The notes under the pieces were generated by a model. That model was not told the DNA's origin and searched no databases. It saw only the letters and a program-made list of their open reading frames with translations. Below, piece after piece: positions 1-8,687 of a stretch of 27,403 bases of DNA. The stretch covers positions 1-27,403 of the forward strand of contig URBJ01000023.1 in assembly GCA_900546005.1 (NCBI GenBank), given 5' to 3'. Within the stretch, counting starts at the first letter, position 1. Every line of letters begins with the position of its first letter. Both the position numbers and the translations under genes were made by a program. The stretch is from an uncultured Alistipes sp. (GTDB lineage: Bacteria > Bacteroidota > Bacteroidia > Bacteroidales > Rikenellaceae).

Positions 1-1
1 C

Positions 2-1167
<1,166 letters not shown>

Positions 1168-1192
1168 GCATAAACGCCTGCGCAAAAAGAGC

Positions 1193-1591
1193 ATGAATAT
1201 CGAAGATCGTAAATTTAAAAGAAACTACATCATCGGTCTGACCGCGGTTGCTCTCCTCACGGGATGGGGTGGAGCTGCCCTGATCAAAGGGTGCCTTCCC
1301 GAATACTATGTCGAATGGTTCCCGTTCATGCCGCTGTTCTTTTACATATGGGGATTGATTTTCATCGCGCTGTTTCGCAGAGAAAGCCGCCGCTTCGCAT
1401 GGCTCTTTCTGGGAATGAAGGTCGCCAAGATGTTGCTGTTCGTACTGATCTGCGGCCTCTACATCGCGTTGAGCGACACGCAAAAGACAGATTTTGTCGT
1501 GACGTTTTTGATCCTCTACATCATTTTTATGGTTTTCGAAACCGTGTTTTTCTGGTATTACGAGAAAAAACGAAAAAATAAAATAGCATGA
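1193..1591 (+). CDS. Small four-helix membrane protein of the atp operon (AtpI-like position)
   Basis: A 132-residue hydrophobic protein between atpC and atpB. Four membrane segments can be seen at roughly residues 12-32, 44-62, 70-92 and 100-122, followed by a basic tail (YYEKKRKNKIA). It has no enzymatic motif. In Bacteroidetes atp operons an uncharacterised membrane protein often sits here. By analogy with AtpI (Unc I) of other bacteria it may help assemble the c-ring or feed ions to subunit a, but sequence similarity to AtpI is not evident by eye, so no symbol is given. Its TGA overlaps the atpB ATG (1588-1591), indicating translational coupling. Confidence 0.85.
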   Translation: MNIEDRKFKRNYIIGLTAVALLTGWGGAALIKGCLPEYYVEWFPFMPLFFYIWGLIFIALFRRESRRFAWLFLGMKVAKMLLFVLICGLYIALSDTQKTDFVVTFLILYIIFMVFETVFFWYYEKKRKNKIA

Positions 1592-2676
1592 AGATGAATA
1601 AATTAAGACATATCACCGTATGTATGTGTCTGCTTCTTTTCGGGAGCTTTACGGCCCACGCCGAGGAGCTTCCAGAAGGCGAAGATACGGATGTCAAAGA
1701 GATCGTCTTCGAACACTTGGGAGATTCGTACGAATGGCACATCACCACATGGGGTGAGACACATGTCACGATCCCCCTGCCGGTAATCGTGCGGAGCCGT
1801 ACGGGTCATTGGGATGTCTTCCTCTCGTCCCGACTCAGTCATGGAGAAGGCTCCTACAACGGCTATTACATCGCACAAGAGGGTCCATACGCCGGAAAAA
1901 TTGTCGAAAAAATCAATGGAGAAGAGGTCCGCCCGATCGATATCTCCATCACCAAAACCGTCTTGGCCCTGTTACTGAACAGCTTGATCTTGGTTTGCAT
2001 CATTCTGGGCGTTGCGCATTGGTACAAAAAGCGTAAAGTCGAAAATGCAGCACCGGGAGGCTTCGTCGGGGCGATGGAGATGTTCATCATGATGATCCAC
2101 GACGACCTGATCAAAAGTTGTGTAGGGAAAGATTACAAGCGGTTCGCCCCCTATTTGCTGACCGTCTTCTTCTTTATCTTCATCAACAACCTGATGGGCC
2201 TGATCCCGATCTTCCCCGGTGGAGCAAACGTCACGGGCAACATCGCGATTACACTGGTTCTCGCCTTGTGCACATTCTTTGCCGTCAACCTGTTCGGAAC
2301 ACGGGAGTATTGGAAAGAGATCTTCTGGCCCGAAGTGCCGACGTGGCTCAAATGTCCGGTGCCGATGATGCCGGCGATCGAATTGGTCGGAATCTTCACC
2401 AAACCGTTCGCCCTGATGATCCGTCTGTTCGCCAACATGATGGCCGGACACGCCGTAATCCTCAGCCTGACCTGTCTGGTATTCGTTACCGTCAGTATGG
2501 GCAAAGCCGTGAATATCTCCATGACCGGAGTATCGGTCTTGTTCTGTATCTTCATGAATCTATTGGAACTTCTGGTAGCCTTTATCCAAGCCTATGTATT
2601 TACGATGCTATCAGCCGTATTCATCGGTCTGGCCCGCGTCAAACACCACAAGACAACGGAAGAGGCTGAAATTTAA
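1588..2676 (+). CDS. atpB: FO ATP synthase subunit a with long periplasmic N-terminal region
   Basis: Subunit a forms the two half-channels for protons beside the c-ring. The essential arginine is R279 in LMIRLFANMMAGH. H288 and E327 occupy the positions equivalent to E. coli E219 and H245, the well-known reciprocal exchange, and Q334 in AFIQAYVF matches E. coli Q252. At 362 residues it is about 90-100 longer than E. coli subunit a. The extra part is a signal peptide (residues 1 to ~25, ending AHA) and a ~90-residue hydrophilic region before the first membrane helix at ~119-140. This extension is, to my knowledge, common in Bacteroidetes. The start is ATG 1588, overlapping the preceding stop; an in-frame ATG at 1594 is an alternative. 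Confidence 0.97.
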   Translation: MKMNKLRHITVCMCLLLFGSFTAHAEELPEGEDTDVKEIVFEHLGDSYEWHITTWGETHVTIPLPVIVRSRTGHWDVFLSSRLSHGEGSYNGYYIAQEGPYAGKIVEKINGEEVRPIDISITKTVLALLLNSLILVCIILGVAHWYKKRKVENAAPGGFVGAMEMFIMMIHDDLIKSCVGKDYKRFAPYLLTVFFFIFINNLMGLIPIFPGGANVTGNIAITLVLALCTFFAVNLFGTREYWKEIFWPEVPTWLKCPVPMMPAIELVGIFTKPFALMIRLFANMMAGHAVILSLTCLVFVTVSMGKAVNISMTGVSVLFCIFMNLLELLVAFIQAYVFTMLSAVFIGLARVKHHKTTEEAEI

Positions 2677-2685
2677 CTGAACACC

Positions 2686-2706
2686 CCTTTCACCTGACAT
2701 GAAAGG
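2686..2706 (+). promoter_or_regulatory. Stem-loop in the atpB-atpE spacer
   Basis: CCTTTCA (2686-2692) pairs with TGAAAGG (2700-2706) across a 7-nt loop, ten bases after the atpB stop. No T-run follows, so it is not a standard terminator. About 58 nt of very A-rich, unstructured sequence lies between it and the atpE ATG. The c subunit is needed in many copies per enzyme, so an element that stabilises the downstream transcript or raises translation here would make sense. That role is inference. Confidence 0.4.
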
Positions 2707-2752
2707 AACTCGATAACAAACAAAACAAATTCAAATTTTAAATAATAATTAA

Positions 2753-3013
<261 letters not shown>

Positions 3014-3042
3014 CAAAAAACGAAACTTAAAACACAGAAGCG

Positions 3043-3546
3043 ATGGGACTCTTACAACCCGAAGCGGGCCTCTTATTCTGGATGCTGCTCTCGTTTATCG
3101 TGGTCTTCGTCATACTGGCCAAATACGGATTTCCAGTCATCACGAAGATGGTAGAAGAGCGTAGGGTCTTCGTCGAAAAGTCGTTGGAAGCAGCCAAAGA
3201 AGCGAAAGCCCAATTGGACAACATCAAAACCGAAAGCGAAGCCCTGCTGCAAAGCGCTCGCGAAGAGCAGATGAAGATTCTGAGCGAAGCCGCAGCAGCC
3301 AAGGAACGCATCATCAGTCAGGCTAAAAACGAAGCCTCGATTGAAGCTCAGAAACAATTGGAGGAAGCAAAACGCCAGATACAACTCGAAAAGGAGGCGG
3401 CTGTACGCGAAGTACGCAGCCAGATCGCCTTGCTTTCGGTAGGAATCGCCGAAAAGGTACTCCGAAACAAACTGGACGACGCTCCGTCTCAAATGTCGAT
3501 GATCAATCGAATGCTCGACGAAATGCCCGACATGAAACAATCGTAA
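3043..3546 (+). CDS. atpF: FO ATP synthase subunit b
   Basis: Peripheral-stalk subunit of 167 residues. One N-terminal membrane helix (about residues 10-28, LFWMLLSFIVVFVILAKYGF) is followed by a long charged alpha-helical region rich in Ala, Glu, Lys and Gln (about 38-150), typical of the b-subunit coiled coil. It begins 29 bp after atpE and ends 4 bp before atpH. There is no catalytic motif; its job is to hold alpha3beta3 against rotation together with delta. Length and position in the operon match the family. Confidence 0.96.
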   Translation: MGLLQPEAGLLFWMLLSFIVVFVILAKYGFPVITKMVEERRVFVEKSLEAAKEAKAQLDNIKTESEALLQSAREEQMKILSEAAAAKERIISQAKNEASIEAQKQLEEAKRQIQLEKEAAVREVRSQIALLSVGIAEKVLRNKLDDAPSQMSMINRMLDEMPDMKQS

Positions 3547-3550
3547 GCCT

Positions 3551-4105
3551 ATGAACACAGGAATGATCTCGGTACGATACGCCAAAGCTCTGCTGGAGTT
3601 CGCATACGAAAAGAAGTGTGCGGAGAAGGTCTATGGCGAGATGGCAAACGTAGCCAGAAGTTACGAACAGGAGACTTCGCTGCGACGCATATTGGACAAT
3701 CCGATTCTGCCGGATCGGACCAAAGCCGAAGTGATCCGGAATGCGGGAGGCGGTAACACGAGCGACGTATTCGACCGCTTCGTGGAACTCGTACTGCACA
3801 ACAAACGTGAACGCTACATGCAACAGATCAGCCTGATGTACCTCGATCTCTACCGGAAACTGAATCACATCAGCACCGGCAAACTCGAAACAGCCGTTGC
3901 CATCGATTCAGAGACAGAGAAACGGATCAGCGACTGGATCGCCGCCAAAACCCGCGGAACGGTCGAACTCCGTACCTGCGTAAAACCGGAACTGATCGGC
4001 GGCTTTATCTTTGAGATGGATTCCGAACGGCTCGATGCCAGTATCGCCACTCAACTGAGAAGCATCAAAAAACAATTCGTCGAAAAGAACAAACGGATTG
4101 TGTAG
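3551..4105 (+). CDS. atpH: F1 ATP synthase subunit delta (OSCP)
   Basis: A 184-residue protein linking the peripheral stalk to the top of F1. The N-terminus (MISVRYAKALLEFAYEK) matches the start of the OSCP/delta family, as does the helical LRRILDNPILP segment. The C-terminal part has GKLETAVAI and the ELIGGFIFEMDSERLDASI segment, equivalent to the conserved GG-x-x-x-x-x-D...DxS motif that ends in a small domain. It lies 4 bp after atpF and 26 bp before the chosen atpA start. Confidence 0.95.
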   Translation: MNTGMISVRYAKALLEFAYEKKCAEKVYGEMANVARSYEQETSLRRILDNPILPDRTKAEVIRNAGGGNTSDVFDRFVELVLHNKRERYMQQISLMYLDLYRKLNHISTGKLETAVAIDSETEKRISDWIAAKTRGTVELRTCVKPELIGGFIFEMDSERLDASIATQLRSIKKQFVEKNKRIV

Positions 4106-4131
4106 TGTAAAAAAGTAAATTATTGATAGGT

Positions 4132-5712
4132 ATGTCTGAAAATATAAAAGCAAGCGAGGTCTCTGATGTGTTGCGCATGCAGCTCGAAGGAATCGACACA
4201 CACCTCCAGTTCGAAGAGGTGGGGACAGTCCTTCAGGTCAGCGATGGCGTAGTCCGTATCTACGGTTTGCAGAATGCCGAAGCCAACGAATTGTTGGAGT
4301 TCGACAACGGAATCCGCGCCGTCGTGATGAACCTTGAAGAGGATAACGTCGGAGCCGTACTTTTGGGCCCTACCGACCGAATCAAAGAGGGCGACACCGT
4401 GAAACGGACCAAACGAATCGCGTCGATCAACGTCAGTGAAGCCATGTTGGGACGGGTCATCGATCCGCTGGGAAATCCGCTGGACGGACTGGGACTGATC
4501 GGCGGCGAAACCACCGAAATGCCGCTGGAACGTAAAGCTCCGGGCGTTATTTTCCGTCAACCGGTGAACCAACCGTTGCAGACGGGTCTGAAAGCCGTCG
4601 ACGCCATGATCCCGATCGGACGTGGACAGCGTGAGTTGATCATCGGCGACCGACAAACCGGTAAAACAGCAATCGCTATCGACACGATTCTGAACCAGAA
4701 AAGCAATTTTGAAGCAGGAGACCCGATCTACTGTATCTATGTTGCTATCGGACAGAAGGGCTCTACGGTTGCATCACTTGTCAACACCCTGCGCGAAAAA
4801 GGGGCCATGGCCTATACGATCGTCATCGCAGCAACTGCAGCCGACCCGGCCGCCATGCAATATTTCGCTCCGTTTGCCGGAGCCGCCATCGGCGAATACT
4901 TCCGCGATACGGGACGCCACGCATTGGTCGTTTACGACGACTTGTCGAAACAGGCTGTCGCCTACCGTGAGGTATCGTTGATCCTGCGCCGACCGTCGGG
5001 ACGTGAGGCCTATCCGGGTGATATCTTCTATCTGCACTCCCGTCTGCTGGAGCGCGCGGCAAAGATCATCAACCAGCAGGAGGTGGCCGAACAGATGAAT
5101 GACCTGCCTCCTTCCCTGAAAGGTAAAGTAAAATGCGGAGGATCGTTGACTGCGCTTCCGATTATCGAGACTCAGGCCGGTGACGTGGCTGCATACATTC
5201 CGACCAACGTGATCTCCATTACGGACGGTCAGATCTTCTTGGACACCGACCTGTTCAACCAGGGTAACCGTCCGGCCATCAACGTGGGTATATCCGTATC
5301 ACGTGTGGGTGGTAATGCACAGATCAAGGCCATGAAGAAGGTAGCCGGTACACTGAAGATCGATCAGGCGCAGTACAGAGAGCTGGAAGCCTTCACGAAA
5401 TTCGGAGGCGACATGGACCCGGTTACGGCCCTGACCATCGACAAAGGACAGAAGAATACAAGACTGCTCGTTCAACCCCAATATTCACCGATGCCGGTCG
5501 AACAACAGATCGCCGTACTCTATTGTGGAACACACGGCTTGCTGAAGGATGTACCGTTGAATCGGGTACACGATTTCGAGAAAGCTCTGATCAACAATCT
5601 GGAGGGCACCGACGTATTGGCAACCCTGAAAAAAGGAGTTATCAACGAGGAGGTTACCGCCAAAATCGAAGAGGTGGCAGCCGCTGTCGCATCGGCACTT
5701 AAAAATTCATAG
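4132..5712 (+). CDS. atpA: F1 ATP synthase subunit alpha
   Basis: Non-catalytic nucleotide-binding subunit of F1, 526 residues from ATG 4132. The P-loop is GDRQTGKTA (residues 172-180, K178 and T179). The arginine finger that completes the beta catalytic site is R391 in [11 protein letters not shown]. Further family signatures are [27 protein letters not shown] and [25 protein letters not shown]. An in-frame TTG at 4123 would add three residues; ATG 4132 is preferred because it gives the normal [13 protein letters not shown] beginning. It ends 2 bp before atpG. Confidence 0.98.
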   Translation: MSENIKASEVSDVLRMQLEGIDTHLQFEEVGTVLQVSDGVVRIYGLQNAEANELLEFDNGIRAVVMNLEEDNVGAVLLGPTDRIKEGDTVKRTKRIASINVSEAMLGRVIDPLGNPLDGLGLIGGETTEMPLERKAPGVIFRQPVNQPLQTGLKAVDAMIPIGRGQRELIIGDRQTGKTAIAIDTILNQKSNFEAGDPIYCIYVAIGQKGSTVASLVNTLREKGAMAYTIVIAATAADPAAMQYFAPFAGAAIGEYFRDTGRHALVVYDDLSKQAVAYREVSLILRRPSGREAYPGDIFYLHSRLLERAAKIINQQEVAEQMNDLPPSLKGKVKCGGSLTALPIIETQAGDVAAYIPTNVISITDGQIFLDTDLFNQGNRPAINVGISVSRVGGNAQIKAMKKVAGTLKIDQAQYRELEAFTKFGGDMDPVTALTIDKGQKNTRLLVQPQYSPMPVEQQIAVLYCGTHGLLKDVPLNRVHDFEKALINNLEGTDVLATLKKGVINEEVTAKIEEVAAAVASALKNS

Positions 5713-5714
5713 CC

Positions 5715-6581
5715 ATGGCATCGCTTAAAGAGGTCAAAGGAAGAATCGCATCGGTCAACAGTACGCTGAAGATCACGTCGGCCATGAAGATGGTGGCGTC
5801 GGCCAAGCTGCATCGTGCACAAGGCGCCATAGAGAACATGTTGCCTTATGAACGGAAACTGAACGAGATTCTATCGGGATTCCTCTCCGCCGAAGGAGCA
5901 TCCAATTCGCCCTATGCCGAAAAAAGAGAGGTCGGGCGGGTAGCGATTGTTGCGGTCTCATCGAACTCATCGCTGTGCGGTGCGTTCAATGCCAATGTAG
6001 CCAAAAAGCTGCAGGATACAATCGAACACGCCTACGGACACCTGCATAAAGAGGACATTCGGATCTTTGCCGTCGGCAAAAAGATTGCCGATGTCGCTCG
6101 CAAGATGGGTTATCCATCGGAAGGTGATTTCCAACGCCTTTCGGACAAACCCACCTATAAGGAGGCAGCACAGTTGGCCGAAAGATTGATGCAGATGTTT
6201 ATCAATCATGAGGTGGATCGCGTAGAGTTGATCTACAACCACTTCAAGAGTGTATCCACTCAAGTGATGACCCACGAGACCTACCTTCCGATCTCCACAG
6301 AGAAGAAGGAACACAAAGGTGCAAGTGCAGACTATATCGTCGAACCCGACCGGGAAACAGTCATTAGAACGCTGATTCCTCAGGTGTTGGGTCTGAGAAT
6401 CTATACGATACTGCTCGACTCCAATGCTGCAGAACATGCAGCCCGGACGATTGCCATGCAGATGGCAACAGACAACGCCACCGAATTAATCCAAGAGCTC
6501 ACGGTACAATACAACAAAACGCGTCAACAGTTGATTACCAATGAACTTCTGGATATGATGGGAGGCGAAATCGCCAACTAA
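5715..6581 (+). CDS. atpG: F1 ATP synthase subunit gamma
   Basis: Rotor shaft of F1, 288 residues. The N-terminal helix contains the conserved VKGRIASVNSTLKITSAMKM stretch, which contacts the beta catch region. The middle has SSNSSLCGAFNANVAKK, the family's GLCG-like motif. The C-terminal helix carries DNATELIQELTVQYNKTRQQ, equivalent to the conserved NA...L...YN..RQ..IT.E signature, and ends with ITNELLDMMGGEIAN. It is the last gene of the operon; the purine-rich tail and terminator follow. Confidence 0.98.
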   Translation: MASLKEVKGRIASVNSTLKITSAMKMVASAKLHRAQGAIENMLPYERKLNEILSGFLSAEGASNSPYAEKREVGRVAIVAVSSNSSLCGAFNANVAKKLQDTIEHAYGHLHKEDIRIFAVGKKIADVARKMGYPSEGDFQRLSDKPTYKEAAQLAERLMQMFINHEVDRVELIYNHFKSVSTQVMTHETYLPISTEKKEHKGASADYIVEPDRETVIRTLIPQVLGLRIYTILLDSNAAEHAARTIAMQMATDNATELIQELTVQYNKTRQQLITNELLDMMGGEIAN

Positions 6582-6590
6582 AGCACCCAG

Positions 6591-6748
6591 AGGGGGCAGA
6601 GAAGAGAGGGAGAGAGAGGAAGAGGCCTGACAGGAGAAGGAAGGAAAGAAGGAAGGGTAGAAGGAAGAAGAACAGGGAGGAAGAGAGAGAAGAAGGAGGG
6701 AGAAAGAAGAAGGAAGATAAACTAAGGAGAAAAAGTGAGACAGGAGGG
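6591..6748 (+). other. Polypurine tract downstream of atpG
   Basis: Of 158 bases on the plus strand only 12 are pyrimidines, so about 92% are purines. The longest unbroken purine runs are 6674-6717 (44 nt), 6598-6625 (28 nt) and 6632-6657 (26 nt). It contains many GGAG, AGGAG and GGAGG words, which resemble Shine-Dalgarno sites, but no gene follows closely. It lies between the atpG stop and the terminator at 6813-6852, so it should be the 3' untranslated part of the atp transcript. The opposite strand has open frames of about 80-96 codons, but they are Ser/Leu/Phe/Pro low-complexity products of the polypyrimidine strand and not credible genes. Function unknown. Confidence 0.85.
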
Positions 6749-6812
6749 CCGAAAGGATTATAATACACAACCACATATAATCCTATTTAAATCTCTTTCA
6801 ATTCCACAACAT

Positions 6813-6852
6813 AAAAAAGACGGCAAGGTTACTTCAACCCAGCCGTTTTTTT
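6813..6852 (+). terminator. Rho-independent terminator of the atp operon
   Basis: ACGGC (6820-6824) pairs with GCCGT (6842-6846), with an inner GGTT/AACC stem. The outer part is an A-run that faces a run of seven Ts, and there is one G-U pair at the base. It lies about 230 bp beyond atpG, after the purine tract. From 6853 to about 7000 I see nothing else of note. Confidence 0.8.
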
Positions 6853-7026
6853 ATGCTCGAAAATATACGGCTGCAAAGAAAGTAACCGCCACCCTATTGC
6901 AACATCAAGATTATCTCCTCCCAACATGGACCACATGACCGTACTAACGACAGAATCAGTCCACGGCAATACGAAAAAACGACAAAAGTTTCGCTTCAAA
7001 TTTTAGTTATTCCCCATTATTTTTCG

Positions 7027-7034
7027 TACTTTCG
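7027..7034 (+). promoter_or_regulatory. Possible Bacteroidetes -7 element before the cytochrome gene
   Basis: TACTTTCG differs at one fixed position from the Bacteroidetes consensus TAnnTTTG. The matching TTTG of the -33 box is only poorly represented (TTTT at 7001-7004, 22 bases upstream). It lies 42 bp before the GTG start at 7077 and after the atp terminator, where a promoter would be expected. Confidence 0.35.
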
Positions 7035-7076
7035 CAAAGTATTGTATCCCTAACTTAACCAAAATTACTGATTCTT

Positions 7077-8669
7077 GTGTTTCTAAAACGTACGAAAAAA
7101 GACCCATCGGCCCGAAAAGGCATTGGCCGCAAAAAGCTTATTTGGATCATCATTGCCGCTTTAGCCGTCGGCAGCAGCATCACCATCGGATTAAATAGAA
7201 TCTACATACAAAGCTCGAGCGACGAATCATGCCAGTCATGCCACGTCCATCCCGAAGCCGATAAAAGCTGGAAACTATCGAGCCACCACAACAGCCAAAG
7301 CGGTGTGGTAACAGGATGCGCCGAGTGCCATCTCCCTCCACGCGGCTCATTCGACTACTTCAAAGCCAAAGCCAAAACCGGTCTGAAAGACCTCTGGAGT
7401 TATTGGACCAAAGACAGCTCTGAATTCGACTGGGAAAGCAAAAAACAGCTGGAACACGCCGTAACAATCGTCTATAACGAATCCTGCAAAGAGTGCCACA
7501 AACAGCTTTTCCCCTCACGCCTGACCCAAGAAGGAATCACGGCACACCTCTATTATGAAGAGAAAGAGGAGGAACTTGACCTGCAATGTATCAGTTGCCA
7601 CCTCGATGTCGGACACTACGATCCGAACTATCAGCACTCCCAGATGACCGGCATCCCCCAATCATCAAATACGAAAAACGACACCCTGTACACCACAGCG
7701 GCTACGGTAACCGAATTTGCCGATTTCACCGAAACAATACCGGGTACTGCCGTATCATTCAACATGAAGGCCATACCGGGCGGATCGTTCACGATGGGAA
7801 GTCCGGAGGATGAACCTTTCCGCAAAGAGGACGAGGGTCCGACCCGAAACGTAACGCTCTCCCCCTTCTTCATGGGTGAAGCCGAAGTGACATGGGATCA
7901 ATACTGGGCATTCTATGCCGAAACCATGTCTGAGGGACGTACTCCACCCTCCGTTGTGTATGCCAATAACTCGAATCCGGAAGCCGATGCCATCAGTGGT
8001 CCGACTCCTCCGTTCGGAATCCCCGATCAGGGCTGGGGAGGAGGCGATCGCCCGGCCATTACCATGACACACTATGCCGCAGAGACTTTCTGTCAATGGC
8101 TGTCGAAAAAAACCGGTAAAAAATATCGTCTACCGACCGAGGCGGAATGGGAATATGCCGTACGCGGCGGTACGCAAACTCCCTACTTCTTCGAAGGTAA
8201 TCCGAAAAAACTCTCGGACAAGGGCTTCTGGCGTAAATTTTTCGATGCCGATACGGCCTATATCGACCGCTATGTCGTGTACAGCAAAAACAGCCAGAAC
8301 AAAACCCAAGAGCCGGCAGCCGTAGAGGCCAATCCCTTTGGACTGAAGAACATGCTGGGTAATGTCATGGAATACTGCTCGGACTGGTATGCGGCCGACG
8401 CCTATTCGAAACTGACCGACGGCGTGAAGGATCCGAAAGGACCCTCATCCGGAGAGGAGCATGTAGTGCGGGGTGGACAGTACTTTGATGATGCATCGGA
8501 TCTTCGCTCAGCGGCTCGTGGACACACCGAACACGACAAATGGCTGAAAACCGACCCGCAAAACCCGAAAAGTATCTGGTGGTATTCTGACATTCGGAGC
8601 ATCGGGTTCCGCGTAGTCTGCGAACCGATCGCTGCCAATACCCAAACTTCATCGACAACCAATCAATAA
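7077..8669 (+). CDS. Membrane-anchored tetraheme NapC/NirT-like cytochrome c fused to a SUMF1/FGE-like domain
   Basis: A 530-residue fusion. A basic N-terminus and one membrane helix (about 21-42) precede four CxxCH heme sites at residues 52-56, 81-85, 137-141 and 171-175, the pattern of NapC/NirT/NrfH quinol dehydrogenases. Residues from about 227 to 520 form a SUMF1-type domain: IPGGSFTMGS, KYRLPTEAEWEYAVRGG (349 on), GNVMEYCSDWY (428 on), HVVRGGQYF and SIGFRVVCE. The two cysteines used by true formylglycine-generating enzyme to bind copper align with A473 and S478, so sulfatase activation is unlikely. No ATG fits; GTG 7077 is the most plausible start. It lies 18 bp before the Gfo/Idh/MocA gene, so they are probably co-transcribed. 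Inferred role: passing electrons between the quinone pool and a periplasmic partner bound by the SUMF1 domain. Confidence 0.9.
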   Translation: MFLKRTKKDPSARKGIGRKKLIWIIIAALAVGSSITIGLNRIYIQSSSDESCQSCHVHPEADKSWKLSSHHNSQSGVVTGCAECHLPPRGSFDYFKAKAKTGLKDLWSYWTKDSSEFDWESKKQLEHAVTIVYNESCKECHKQLFPSRLTQEGITAHLYYEEKEEELDLQCISCHLDVGHYDPNYQHSQMTGIPQSSNTKNDTLYTTAATVTEFADFTETIPGTAVSFNMKAIPGGSFTMGSPEDEPFRKEDEGPTRNVTLSPFFMGEAEVTWDQYWAFYAETMSEGRTPPSVVYANNSNPEADAISGPTPPFGIPDQGWGGGDRPAITMTHYAAETFCQWLSKKTGKKYRLPTEAEWEYAVRGGTQTPYFFEGNPKKLSDKGFWRKFFDADTAYIDRYVVYSKNSQNKTQEPAAVEANPFGLKNMLGNVMEYCSDWYAADAYSKLTDGVKDPKGPSSGEEHVVRGGQYFDDASDLRSAARGHTEHDKWLKTDPQNPKSIWWYSDIRSIGFRVVCEPIAANTQTSSTTNQ

Positions 8670-8687
8670 ACCTAAATATTAACTATT

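Noticed and set aside
4123..4131. TTG 4123 as the atpA start
   Set aside because: ATG 4132 is only three codons later and gives the usual N-terminus.
6486..6776. Minus-strand open frames of about 80-96 codons opposite the polypurine tract
   Set aside because: The products are Ser/Leu/Phe/Pro low complexity, caused by the pyrimidine-rich strand, with no start-region support and partial overlap with atpG.
6735..6938. Plus-strand 67-codon open frame spanning the atp terminator
   Set aside because: It contains the terminator hairpin, has no family signature and its composition is that of non-coding sequence.
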